A stretch of 64,000 nt of DNA, from NCBI GenBank assembly GCA_902523455.1, contig CABYZG010000002.1, positions 107,652 through 171,651 of the forward strand, in the 5' to 3' direction. A program made the position numbers and the translations under genes. Source of the DNA: an uncultured Pelagibacteraceae bacterium (GTDB lineage Bacteria > Pseudomonadota > Alphaproteobacteria > Pelagibacterales > AG-422-B15). Below, in pieces: positions 36,900 through 45,287 of the stretch. Within the stretch, counting starts at the first letter, position 1. Every line of letters starts with the position of its first letter. Under the pieces are notes generated by a model. The model was not told the DNA's origin, did no database searches, and was given only the letters and a program-made list of their open reading frames with translations.

Positions 36900-36990
36900 A
36901 ATATTAAAAATAATACAATAGTTGTTATAAAAATGAAATAATCCGCTTATCTTGAAAAACAAGGCTTTTTCTATTAGAACAAACAATATT

Positions 36991-37065
36991 GCGAGTGTAG
37001 CTCAGTGGTAGAGCGAAACGTTGCCAACGTTTAGGTCGAGGGTTCGACTCCCTTCACTCGCTCCA
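36991..37065 (+). tRNA. tRNA-Gly (anticodon GCC)
   Basis: The cloverleaf reads cleanly. Acceptor GCGAGTG pairs with CACTCGC (37055-37061). The D arm is GCTC..GAGC. The anticodon stem AACGT/ACGTT holds the loop TTGCCAA with anticodon GCC, and the T arm GAGGG/CCCTT holds the TTCGACT loop. The discriminator is T, and CCA is encoded at 37063-37065. No integrase or attachment-site duplication is seen next to it. Confidence 0.97.
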
Positions 37066-37109
37066 AAATAAAAGAACACAACATAAGATAGTTTGTATAA
37101 ACTCATCTT

Positions 37110-38453
37110 ATGAGAGCTTCAAAACTAGGTAGATATTCATGGACAATGTTTGATTGGGCAAATCAGCCTTTCTATACGTTAATCATGACATTTGTTTTCT
37201 CTGTCTACTTTACAGATGTTTTTATCACTGGTGATGATGGTGCTCAAAAATTAACCCTCACGCAGACGATTTCAGGTCTAGCCATTGCTCTTTTAAGTCC
37301 TGTTCTTGGATCCATTACGGACATAAAAGGTAATAGAAAACTATTAATGGGAATAACATCTGCATTGTTTGTACTTGGTATGGCATTGCTTTGGTATTCA
37401 CCTCCTGGCGCACCTGATGGTATTTGGCTCGTGATGTTTGGATTGATACTTGCTTCAGCAATGGTTGGGTTTTCTGAAGTCTTTAATAACTCAGTTCTAG
37501 CAACTATTGAAACTCCTGAGAACTCTGGTTGGTTAAGTGGTATGGGTTATGGGGTTGGTTATATCGCTGGTCTTATCGCATTAATTTTATTTTTAATAAT
37601 ATTAGTTTGGCCTGGAGGTGAAACTGAAAATCTGTACGGTTTGAATACAAATGAATATGAACATATAAGAATTGTAGGACCGCTATGCGCAATATGGTAT
37701 GCGGTATTTATTGTTCCTTTATTTTTATTTACTCCAGATCTTAAAAAAAGAGATGTTACTGTTATCAATTCAGTAAAGATTGGACTAACTAATTTCGTTA
37801 ATACTTTTAAAGAAGCTAGAAAATATAAAAACATATTTACGTTCTTAATAACAAGAATGTTTTATCAAGATGCCCTTAATGCTCTATTTGTAGTTGGTGG
37901 TGTTTACGCAAGTCTTGTCGTTGGGATGTCACTCACTCAAGTCTTAATACTTGGAATTATTTTAAATATCTTGTCAGGACCAAGTTCAATTTATGGAGGC
38001 TATTTAAATGATCTAATTGGTTCAAAAAATGTAATAAATCTATCACTTTGGGGTTTATTAGTTTCAGGACTTTTAGGATTATCAATTGATAAGGATACAA
38101 TATTTTATTTTTTTATGGTTAATGAATATTCGGCTAGCGTAGAAGAATTTACCTTGGGAATATTTAATTCTGTAAGTCAAGTTACATATATTTGTGTTGT
38201 CATTGGCATTTCAATTTTTTATGGCCCTGCTCAAACTGCATCACGAGCATTAATGGTTAAGCTTTCCCCAAAAGAAAAGATGACTGAATTTTTTGGCCTT
38301 TACGCCTTTGCTGGAAAGTCAACGGCTTGGCTTGTCCCAGGACTCATGTCACTAATACTTGCTTTCACTGATAGTCTTCAATATGCAATGATTTCTATAG
38401 TTCTATTTAATTTAATTGGTATCTTAGGGATGTATTTTGTCTCGGAAAAATGA
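37110..38453 (+). CDS. UMF1-family MFS transporter
   Basis: This 447-residue integral membrane protein has about 12 hydrophobic segments. The opening YSWTMFDWANQPFYTLIMTFVFSVYFT is the UMF1/Atg22-type signature (DWANSxYxxxxxxxxFxxYF). The MFS loop sequence SPVLGSITDIKGNRKLLM follows, and a late GPAQTASRALMVKLSPKEKMTEFFGLYAFAGK motif is typical. The substrate cannot be told. It starts 44 bases after the tRNA, and its stop overlaps the next small membrane protein gene by 4 bp. Confidence 0.88.
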   Translation: MRASKLGRYSWTMFDWANQPFYTLIMTFVFSVYFTDVFITGDDGAQKLTLTQTISGLAIALLSPVLGSITDIKGNRKLLMGITSALFVLGMALLWYSPPGAPDGIWLVMFGLILASAMVGFSEVFNNSVLATIETPENSGWLSGMGYGVGYIAGLIALILFLIILVWPGGETENLYGLNTNEYEHIRIVGPLCAIWYAVFIVPLFLFTPDLKKRDVTVINSVKIGLTNFVNTFKEARKYKNIFTFLITRMFYQDALNALFVVGGVYASLVVGMSLTQVLILGIILNILSGPSSIYGGYLNDLIGSKNVINLSLWGLLVSGLLGLSIDKDTIFYFFMVNEYSASVEEFTLGIFNSVSQVTYICVVIGISIFYGPAQTASRALMVKLSPKEKMTEFFGLYAFAGKSTAWLVPGLMSLILAFTDSLQYAMISIVLFNLIGILGMYFVSEK

Positions 38454-38947
38454 TTGTTGATTATTTAAATTTCATTTCGAAAAAAAAATCCCAAATCATA
38501 ATATTCATTTTACTGAATATATGTGGTCTCATATTTTTTTTATTACCCCATGATATTTTTGCAAACATGTTGGATTTAAGGTTTTCTTATAATGAAGAAA
38601 TTGTAAAACGAAGCTTTGTCTTGATTGGTGAAGATGGCAGACAATTATATTTTTTTTCTGCATTGATTATTGATACTATATATCCCTTATTATATGTGTC
38701 TCTATTTATTGGCGCTTACTTCAAATTATTTAAAAAAAATGCTTTTCTGTTTATCTTCCCTTTGATGGCTGGGCTTTTTGATATATCAGAAAATATTCTT
38801 GTAAGTTTACTTCTTTCAAATTTTCCAACACTTTCAAGTCAAAATATATTTTATTCCAGTACATCTACATCTATCAAATGGATAGCGATCGGAATTTCAC
38901 TTACTGTGCTAATTTATGGTATTATAAAAAAACTAAGATCAAGATAA
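38450..38947 (+). CDS. Small four-helix membrane protein, unknown function
   Basis: This 165-residue protein has about four membrane segments (roughly 16-34, 60-85, 97-117 and 140-160). The segment YNEEIVKRSFVLIGEDGRQLYFFSALIIDTIYPLLYVSLFIGAYF, and FPLMAGLFDISENILVSLLL with an Asp and Glu in the third helix, resemble an unnamed family of small bacterial membrane proteins. It is coupled by an ATGA overlap to the MFS transporter upstream and is followed after 6 bases by another membrane protein. No function can be assigned. Confidence 0.75.
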   Translation: MIVDYLNFISKKKSQIIIFILLNICGLIFFLLPHDIFANMLDLRFSYNEEIVKRSFVLIGEDGRQLYFFSALIIDTIYPLLYVSLFIGAYFKLFKKNAFLFIFPLMAGLFDISENILVSLLLSNFPTLSSQNIFYSSTSTSIKWIAIGISLTVLIYGIIKKLRSR

Positions 38948-38953
38948 TTAAAT

Positions 38954-39553
38954 TTGAATAACACTTTATCACGAATTATTTTTTTGGTACCTGTACTTAC
39001 TGTAGTTATTTCTTATTTTTTTTCTTCACTTGGAGGTTATGTTGAGTGGTGCTTTCCTCTTTTGGATGGATGCACTTCAATTAGCAAAGTAGGTAGATAT
39101 GGCGTTTCTTTTTACCTATATAAAATATTCATTATCCCATCTGTCATACTAATGATAATTTTCTGGCACCAAATAAATAAGTATTTTCACAAAAGTAATC
39201 TACTTTTGCTTCTTAGTGTTACTTCTTGTATTTTTTTAATTATTTATCTATTTGCTCTTGGCTTTGAAGGAAAATTTTATAGATTTATGAGAGAGATAGG
39301 AATATTCGTATTTTTTATACTCTCGCCTGTAAGCCAAACATTGTTAGTGTTTTCAATTTCTAATAACAAAATAAAATCAAAGTTTTCTCTAAAAACACTT
39401 TTGTCTCTGTATTTCCTCTTTGTAGCGGGCTACTTACTTATTTTACCTCTTGATAACTCCAATTATGAAAATATGATTGAATGGAACTTCGCGCTTTTAA
39501 TATTTTTATTTTTCCCTTTGTTTACAAGTTCGCTGAGGGAAACTAATGTCTGA
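38954..39553 (+). CDS. Membrane protein of unknown function (possibly Frag1/DRAM/Sfk1-like)
   Basis: This is a 199-residue protein with five to six hydrophobic segments, starting at TTG. The first extracytoplasmic loop contains a Cys pair in EWCFPLLDGCTSISKVGRYG, which could form a disulfide. The loop and the following YLYKIFIIPSVILM helix recall the Frag1/DRAM/Sfk1 membrane family, but this is a tentative impression. It follows the four-helix protein in one run, and its 3' end overlaps the convergent purH by 11 bp. Confidence 0.7.
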   Translation: MNNTLSRIIFLVPVLTVVISYFFSSLGGYVEWCFPLLDGCTSISKVGRYGVSFYLYKIFIIPSVILMIIFWHQINKYFHKSNLLLLLSVTSCIFLIIYLFALGFEGKFYRFMREIGIFVFFILSPVSQTLLVFSISNNKIKSKFSLKTLLSLYFLFVAGYLLILPLDNSNYENMIEWNFALLIFLFFPLFTSSLRETNV

Positions 39554-41108
39554 AATGACGAGTTCCTGTAAATACCATTGAAATTCCAGCATCATTGGCC
39601 GCTTTTATAACTTCATCATCTTTCATCGAGCCGCCTGGTTGTATAACCGCTTTAGCTCCAGATGAAATTGTTACTAGCAAGCCATCTGCAAATGGAAAGA
39701 ATGCATCCGATGCAACTACTGAATTTTGGAGAGAGTTTTCATCAGATTTTTCCATTTCACTATTTTTTTGAGAGGCAATTTTAGCACTATCAACTCTGCT
39801 CATTTGTCCTGCGCCAATACCAATTGTTTTTTTATTTTTGACATAAATTATTGCATTTGATTTTACATGTTTACAAACTTTAAATGCAAATAACATATCC
39901 TCGATTTCTGCGTCACTCGGTTTTTTTTCTGTAACTACTTTGAGATCAGATTTAGTTGTAATTGCCTCATCATTTGATTGAACTAGAATTCCTCCCTCAA
40001 TACTTTTATAGTTTTGCGAATTATTATTTTTGCGAACTGACGATAAAGTAAGAACTCGTATATTGTTTTTTGACTTAAAAATTTCTTTAGCTTCATTACT
40101 TACATCTGGTGCGATAATAACTTCCGTAAATATTTTTATAATTTCAGATGCTGTCTCTTTATCTATTGTTTGGTTAAGTGCAATGATACCTCCAAATGCG
40201 CTGGTCGTATCACACGAAAATGCTTTCATATACGCTTCACAAAGTGAACTCCCACTAGCAACACCACAAGGGTTCGCATGTTTAATAATTGCAACACTGG
40301 GGGTGTCCTCGTCAAATTCTTTAATTAATTGTAAAGCTGCGTCAGCATCATTAATATTATTATAACTCAGTTCTTTTCCTTGAAGTAATTTTGCATGTGG
40401 TATCCCTGATTGCTGCATGGATGACTTATAGAGACTTGCTGACTGATGAGGGTTTTCACCGTAGCGAAGTGTAGAAGATAATTTTGCAGCCGTTGAAAAC
40501 TTATTAATAGGTTCGTTTGTATTTCCATGAAACCAATTACTGATTAAAGAATCGTAGTAAGCGGTAGTCGAATATGTTTTTGCAGCAAGTGCCTTTCTAA
40601 ACTTCAAAGTTGTTGAACCATTGTTTTCATTGAGCTCATTAATGAAATCATCGTAATCGCCAACATCAGTTACTACTGTTACAAATTGATGATTTTTAGC
40701 CGCTGACCGCAACATTGCTGGCCCTCCAATATCAATATTTTCTATGCAAATTTCTTCACTTTTTTCAGATTTTATCGTTTCTTCAAAGGGGTAAAGATTT
40801 ACAATTATTAGGTCAATATCTTCTATGTCATGTTCCTTTTGAGACTGAACATGGTCTTCGTCATCTCTTTTTGAGAGCAAACCACCGTGCACTTTTGGGT
40901 GTAAAGTTTTAACTCGTCCGTCCATCATCTCCGGGAAATTGGTTAAAGAAGATACATCCGTCACATCAACATCCATGTCTGCAATTGCTTTTGCAGTACC
41001 ACCCGTTGAAACTATTCTAATATTATGTTCTTTGAGTGATTGAACAACTTTTTCTAAACCTGATTTATCTGAAACAGAAATTAATGCGGTCTTAATTTTT
41101 ATATCCAA
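39543..41108 (-). CDS. purH: Bifunctional AICAR formyltransferase/IMP cyclohydrolase PurH
   Basis: PurH performs the last two steps of IMP synthesis. The N-terminal cyclohydrolase domain shows ALISVSDKSGLEKVVQSL, STGGTAKAI, TNFPEMMDGRVKTLHPKVHGG and IDIGGPAMLRSAAKN. The C-terminal transformylase domain contains LRYGENPHQSA, IIKHANPCGVA, CDTTSAFGGIIALN and VASDAFFPFADG. Its 521 residues are normal. It lies one base downstream of rpe in a leftward pair. Confidence 0.97.
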   Translation of the reverse strand: MDIKIKTALISVSDKSGLEKVVQSLKEHNIRIVSTGGTAKAIADMDVDVTDVSSLTNFPEMMDGRVKTLHPKVHGGLLSKRDDEDHVQSQKEHDIEDIDLIIVNLYPFEETIKSEKSEEICIENIDIGGPAMLRSAAKNHQFVTVVTDVGDYDDFINELNENNGSTTLKFRKALAAKTYSTTAYYDSLISNWFHGNTNEPINKFSTAAKLSSTLRYGENPHQSASLYKSSMQQSGIPHAKLLQGKELSYNNINDADAALQLIKEFDEDTPSVAIIKHANPCGVASGSSLCEAYMKAFSCDTTSAFGGIIALNQTIDKETASEIIKIFTEVIIAPDVSNEAKEIFKSKNNIRVLTLSSVRKNNNSQNYKSIEGGILVQSNDEAITTKSDLKVVTEKKPSDAEIEDMLFAFKVCKHVKSNAIIYVKNKKTIGIGAGQMSRVDSAKIASQKNSEMEKSDENSLQNSVVASDAFFPFADGLLVTISSGAKAVIQPGGSMKDDEVIKAANDAGISMVFTGTRHFRH

Positions 41109-41109
41109 T

Positions 41110-41766
41110 TTAATGGCCTCTTAGTTTTTCAATATTATTTGCATATTCACTTGGGCCGCCTTTAAAAGTTGTGGTACCTGCAACAATCATATCAGCCCCA
41201 GCATCAATTACTGATTGAACATTTTCAAAATTAATTCCCCCATCAACTTCTAAATGAATTTCTCTTCCAGATTTATTAATTTCTTCTCTAAGGTTTGATA
41301 ATTTATCAAGAGCTGTTGGAATAAATTTCTGACCACCAAAACCTGGATGGACACTCATGACTAAAATGAGATCAAGTTTATCCATAAAAGGTTTTACCAC
41401 TTCCCATTTAGTATCTGGGTTGATTGCAAGCCCAGCTTTTACATTTAGTGATTTAATTTTATTCAAACATGCGTCTGTATCATCTTTTGCCTCTGGGTGA
41501 ACTGAAACAATATCTGCTCCAGCTTCAACAAACTTCTCAATATAAGGCTGTACAGGATCGATCATCAAATGAACATCAAACGGTAATGAAGATTTATCTC
41601 TTATAGATTTTACAACATCTGGACCTATTGTGAGATTGGGAACAAAGTGTCCATCCATCACATCTACATGTATGTAGTCAGCCCCAGCTTGAGTGATATT
41701 TTCAACTTCATCTCCTAATGATGAAAAGTCTGATGCTAGTATAGAAGGTGATATTTTAACCGACAT
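41110..41766 (-). CDS. rpe: Ribulose-phosphate 3-epimerase
   Basis: Rpe interconverts ribulose-5-phosphate and xylulose-5-phosphate in the pentose phosphate pathway. The 218-residue TIM barrel has ISPSILASDFSSLGDEV, YIHVDVMDGHFVPNLTIGPDVV (metal His/Asp), FDVHLMI, VMSVHPGFGGQKFIP and LEVDGGINFENV. All catalytic motifs are intact. It is the first gene of a leftward rpe-purH pair. Confidence 0.96.
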   Translation of the reverse strand: MSVKISPSILASDFSSLGDEVENITQAGADYIHVDVMDGHFVPNLTIGPDVVKSIRDKSSLPFDVHLMIDPVQPYIEKFVEAGADIVSVHPEAKDDTDACLNKIKSLNVKAGLAINPDTKWEVVKPFMDKLDLILVMSVHPGFGGQKFIPTALDKLSNLREEINKSGREIHLEVDGGINFENVQSVIDAGADMIVAGTTTFKGGPSEYANNIEKLRGH

Positions 41767-41863
41767 TATTGTGAAGCATTATTTCTCTGTATAACAGAAA
41801 GGTCTGTTGTTTCCCACTGTTTTCATACTTTGATTAGCGATAAATAGAGATTACATTATATAT

Positions 41864-42019
41864 ATGAACAATAAAAAAACAGAGGCTGTCGAGAACAAAG
41901 AAGACAAGACAACTGACACCAAACTACCTAAAAAGAAAAAAGAAATTGGTGGCGCAGATGGTCCTGAGCCAACTCGCTTTGGTGATTGGGAGAAAAAGGG
42001 AATTACCTCAGATTTCTAG
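41864..42019 (+). CDS. DUF1674/SDHAF4-like succinate dehydrogenase assembly factor
   Basis: This is a 51-residue protein. The N-terminal half is charged and low in complexity (Lys/Glu/Thr). The C-terminal half reads EIGGADGPEPTRFGDWEKKGITSDF, which matches the DUF1674/SDHAF4 signature of GP-E-PTR-(Y/F)-GDWE ending in SDF at the extreme C-terminus. In eukaryotes SDHAF4 binds flavinylated SdhA and promotes SdhA-SdhB assembly. Bacterial homologues are largely alphaproteobacterial. It stands alone between divergent rpe and the lipoprotein genes, and TATATAT just upstream may be part of a promoter. Confidence 0.87.
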   Translation: MNNKKTEAVENKEDKTTDTKLPKKKKEIGGADGPEPTRFGDWEKKGITSDF

Positions 42020-42104
42020 TGAATCAATAGCAATAAATTATCCGTAATTTAAGCTACCAATAAATGATATTTACTTTTGCAAAAATGAGTGATCTGTTTA
42101 TGCA

Positions 42105-43082
42105 ATGAAAATAATAGCTGCATTTGTCTTTTTTATATTCTTGGCCGCATGCGGAGGCGGTGGTGGAGGAACATCAAGCACTTCATCAACGGCAACAGCA
42201 TACGATTGGACAACAACGGGAACTACAGCAGCTACCACAGTTACTGTTAACATTACTACGTCATCTGTTGGGACACAGGCGGGTAAACTTTGCATGCCAA
42301 CTGTTGACTCCTGCTTTGCAGGTGGTGCAGAGTTTACAGTTAACGCATCAACTGATGCAATTACGATGGACTTTGAAGGTTCGGGACCAGATTTTTCTTC
42401 TTATGTATTTGCAGCTTCAGATATTAAATCAACAACGACAATAAGCTCAGATCATACAATAGGAGGTACTAATTACGTCTACAGAAATTATAGTACAGCA
42501 AATTCCAGATACGAGGAAATTGAAATTTTGGTTCCTTCAAACTATACTTATACATATTTTGTTTATTGGGATAATTTGAATAATGACCCAGTTACTACTG
42601 GATATTTAAACTTAGCAATGGCTGGTAGTTATTTTACTGGATATACAAATTTACCAAGCAGTGGATCTGCAACATATACCGGCGGAACCGAAGCTTTCTT
42701 TGCGGGATCAGGAGGAACTACAGACTCAATGTACTTGATGGAAGGCGATGCTTCTTTTACAGCTAATTGGGCAACAAAACAAATTACGGGCGCGTTTACA
42801 AATGTTGACGGCACGAATCAAGAAGGAGCAAGTTTAACGTTTCCGAATGTGACGATGAATGCCGCAAACATTATAGCTGATACAGATTATCAAAATGAAG
42901 CTAGCGAAACTTTAGCTTATTTTGTGGGAAATTTAGAATATTCTGGATTTGATACATCGTCTTTTAATAATAAAATCTACGGTTATTTTTTAGGTCCATC
43001 ATACAATGAAATCGGTGGAGTTTATGAATTGACGTCAAGCTCAGGCGGTGATGGTGGTGGATACTTTGCAGTTAAGAGATAA
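42105..43082 (+). CDS. TbpB-like surface lipoprotein 1 (predicted Slam substrate)
   Basis: This is a 325-residue lipoprotein. A short signal peptide ends in the lipobox FLAAC with Cys16, followed by a Gly run and a Ser/Thr linker. The C-terminal about 150 residues look like the transferrin-binding-protein B type eight-stranded barrel: LPSSGSATYTGG opens it, strand repeats such as DASFTANWATKQITGAFTNVDG follow, and it closes with IYGYFLGPSYNEIGGVYEL and GGGYFAVKR. That closure matches the GxFxGPxAxExGGxF...FGAKR ending of TbpB-like proteins. The next gene is a paralogue and the third is a Slam, so this is probably displayed on or released from the cell surface. The ligand is unknown. Confidence 0.82.
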   Translation: MKIIAAFVFFIFLAACGGGGGGTSSTSSTATAYDWTTTGTTAATTVTVNITTSSVGTQAGKLCMPTVDSCFAGGAEFTVNASTDAITMDFEGSGPDFSSYVFAASDIKSTTTISSDHTIGGTNYVYRNYSTANSRYEEIEILVPSNYTYTYFVYWDNLNNDPVTTGYLNLAMAGSYFTGYTNLPSSGSATYTGGTEAFFAGSGGTTDSMYLMEGDASFTANWATKQITGAFTNVDGTNQEGASLTFPNVTMNAANIIADTDYQNEASETLAYFVGNLEYSGFDTSSFNNKIYGYFLGPSYNEIGGVYELTSSSGGDGGGYFAVKR

Positions 43083-44013
43083 TTTACTTAAAATATTATT
43101 CGTCCTTTTTGTAACTTCTTTTTTTTATTCCTGTGGTGGTGGAGGTGGCAGTGGAAGTTCATCATCAAGTTCTGCTAGCACATACAACTGGGCAACATCA
43201 GTAAACGGTACCGCAACAGGAAGATATCTTTTACAAGGTTCAGATGCTTACACTTATACAAATACTGGAACAGTAACTTATGCTATCGACGCTGCAGCAG
43301 ACACCATCACTCTGAGCTCAGGTGGTTATCACGATCCTGATTTGGATAGTAATACATTTAGTTCCTATAGTTCATCTGCGACTGGAACAGATACTCAGTC
43401 TAATGCTGGTACAGCAAACCTGACAACAATTAATTATAACTATTCATACACTGATCCAGTTTATAATGACTCAGTGGCTTTAGTGATTGCGGTTCCAACA
43501 AATTATAATCATCAAGTCTATTTATTTTGGAGTACTAATGATCGTTCATTAGGTACAGGCTTCCGTTGGTTAAATTATGCAATGCTACCAATAACTAAAA
43601 CTGCTTATACTGACTTACCGTCCTCGGGTACAGCTTCATATAGTGGAGCAATTGACGGAACATGGAATAACAAAACTGCAGCAAATTTTTATACTATTGG
43701 TGGAGATGCCTCTTTTTCAGTAGACTGGGGAGCCAAATCTATTTCTGGAAGTTTAGCAAACTTGACTATTGTAGACGATGTCACTGACGCTGTTACATCA
43801 TTTCCAAGTCTAACTGTGTCTTCGGCTACAATTCAAAACAGTAGTGATGACGCTACATTTAGTTCATCACTCTCCGGCTCATCTTTAACTGGATCAATTT
43901 CAGGTCTTTTTCTTGGCAGCTCTTATGAAGAAATAGGAGGAGGCTTTACTGTGAGATCCTCTGACTCAGCAGGTGACAATAGAGGTGTCGGTGTATTCTC
44001 TGCCAAAAGATAG
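43051..44013 (+). CDS. TbpB-like surface lipoprotein 2 (predicted Slam substrate)
   Basis: This is a paralogue of the preceding lipoprotein, about 320 residues long. The lipobox is FFYSC at about residue 28, followed by Gly and Ser runs. The barrel domain repeats the pattern: LPSSGTASYSGA, DASFSVDWGAKSISGSLANL, then GSISGLFLGSSYEEIGGGFTV and GVFSAKR at the end. Several starts are possible in frame (GTG 43048, ATG 43051, TTG 43066), and all overlap the upstream gene, suggesting translational coupling. The stop codon lies inside a 20-bp inverted repeat that precedes the Slam gene. Confidence 0.8.
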   Translation: MVVDTLQLRDNLLKILFVLFVTSFFYSCGGGGGSGSSSSSSASTYNWATSVNGTATGRYLLQGSDAYTYTNTGTVTYAIDAAADTITLSSGGYHDPDLDSNTFSSYSSSATGTDTQSNAGTANLTTINYNYSYTDPVYNDSVALVIAVPTNYNHQVYLFWSTNDRSLGTGFRWLNYAMLPITKTAYTDLPSSGTASYSGAIDGTWNNKTAANFYTIGGDASFSVDWGAKSISGSLANLTIVDDVTDAVTSFPSLTVSSATIQNSSDDATFSSSLSGSSLTGSISGLFLGSSYEEIGGGFTVRSSDSAGDNRGVGVFSAKR

Positions 44014-44029
44014 TTAAATTTAACTAAGC
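44010..44029. repeat. 20-bp palindromic element (copy 2) between the lipoprotein and Slam genes
   Basis: This is the exact reverse complement of the 20 bases at 27900-27919, with the perfect palindrome TAGTTAAATTTAACTA at 44011-44026. It includes the TAG stop of the second lipoprotein gene and ends 7 bases before the GTG start of slam, so it could affect slam translation or act as an operator. Confidence 0.6.
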
Positions 44030-44036
44030 AATTCAT

Positions 44037-45281
44037 GTGTTAAAAATACTTACCAACTTAGTTATCATCAGCGTTCTATTTACTCTTCACGTACATAGCC
44101 AACAAGTTACTATCGTTGCAAGTGAGGATAATATTCAAGAGCTTTTACTTTTGGATCCTGACAATATTGATTTTCTTAATATTTATGCAATCAAGCAACA
44201 AAGGCAAAAAAATTACATAGGAGCAATTCAAACACTTCAGAAAATAATTGAGTTGGACAATACACTATTACCCTTCTATCTAGAATTAGCACGATTACAA
44301 TTTACCATTCACGATTTTAAAAGTGCTGAAAATAATTTCTTATTTGTTTACGAACAAAATATTCCCTCAAACGTAAAAAATAATATTAGATATTATTTAA
44401 GACAAATTGAACGTCTTAATCCAGCAACCATAAATTATAATTTCAAGATCAGCTACAACGACAACATTAACAATGGAACTTATGCAGATACAGTTCGGTT
44501 GTTTGGCATACCGTTTAAAGTGAATGAAGAAGCTAAAGCAAAAGAAAGTTACGAGTTGTTTTCAGATATTAATGGAGCGTATGATTTTGATTTAGATGGC
44601 TACCGTCTAAATACTGGTTTTTTAATTAATCATTCAAATTACGCTGGCAGCGCGTACGATCGATTAAAGTATGGAATTAATATTGGCCCTGAACATTATT
44701 ATAAGGGTCAAAAAATCAACTGGTCATTATTGCTTTCAAGAGAAGAAATGGATAGCAATCCAATTGTAAACTCTAGAGAAATTAGAGTCTCAAATCTTTT
44801 TAATTACAGACCCAATATTCAAATTCAATCTGCTATAGGTATGGGTGAGACTGATTATTATAATAATGCGAGCTATAATAGTGACAGCAAATTCATTAAC
44901 CTTTTGGTCAATTATATTGATAGAAATAATATTAACTACTCTACGAATTTAAAATTCACCGATAACGATGCAGATTACAAACCATATGGAAATGAAAAAA
45001 AATATTTTTCAGCCTCAATTGCTTCAGAGCTTCCGCGTGGTTTTTTTGTTAACTTGCAACTAGGCATTGAGGAAGTTGACTATGATGCCTATCAATTTAT
45101 GTGGTTAACAACGAGAGAGGATCGATTAGAGTTTGCATCCTTAAGCTTTAGGAACGAACATTTGTATATCGGCAACTTTTATCCTCAAATCAATATTACA
45201 CTGAGAGATAATGACTCTAATGTTGAAGTATATAAGACATCTTCTGACAGTATATCTGTGTTTTTAATAAAGGATTTTTAA
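44037..45281 (+). CDS. Slam (surface lipoprotein assembly modulator, DUF560), type XI secretion translocon
   Basis: This is a 414-residue outer-membrane protein starting at GTG. A signal peptide (ILTNLVIISVLFTLHVHSQ) precedes TPR-like helices (about residues 30-130, for example AIQTLQKIIELDNTLLPFYLELARLQF). A C-terminal DUF560 barrel (about 135-414) begins INYNFKISYNDNINNGTYADTVRLFGIPF and ends in ITLRDNDSNVEVYKTSSDSISVFLIKDF, with a terminal Phe. This periplasmic TPR plus 14-strand barrel layout is that of Neisseria Slam1/Slam2, which move TbpB, fHbp or HpuA lipoproteins to the surface. The two TbpB-like lipoproteins directly upstream are its likely cargo. No TonB-dependent receptor is adjacent. 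Confidence 0.85.
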   Translation: MLKILTNLVIISVLFTLHVHSQQVTIVASEDNIQELLLLDPDNIDFLNIYAIKQQRQKNYIGAIQTLQKIIELDNTLLPFYLELARLQFTIHDFKSAENNFLFVYEQNIPSNVKNNIRYYLRQIERLNPATINYNFKISYNDNINNGTYADTVRLFGIPFKVNEEAKAKESYELFSDINGAYDFDLDGYRLNTGFLINHSNYAGSAYDRLKYGINIGPEHYYKGQKINWSLLLSREEMDSNPIVNSREIRVSNLFNYRPNIQIQSAIGMGETDYYNNASYNSDSKFINLLVNYIDRNNINYSTNLKFTDNDADYKPYGNEKKYFSASIASELPRGFFVNLQLGIEEVDYDAYQFMWLTTREDRLEFASLSFRNEHLYIGNFYPQINITLRDNDSNVEVYKTSSDSISVFLIKDF

Positions 45282-45287
45282 ATTATA

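Noticed and set aside
36900..36986. Upstream extension of the LON-domain gene
   Set aside because: It encodes an unrelated hydrophobic stretch next to the tRNA promoter region. ATG at 36899 gives the family start.
36991..37065. tRNA-Gly as an integration site for a mobile element
   Set aside because: No integrase, repeated tRNA 3' end or foreign gene content is found next to it.
42150..42200. Repeated Gly codons in the lipoprotein as a phase-variable tract
   Set aside because: The codons are mixed (GGA, GGC, GGT) rather than a pure repeat, so slippage is unlikely. Gly-rich linkers after the lipid-bearing Cys are normal in this type of lipoprotein.
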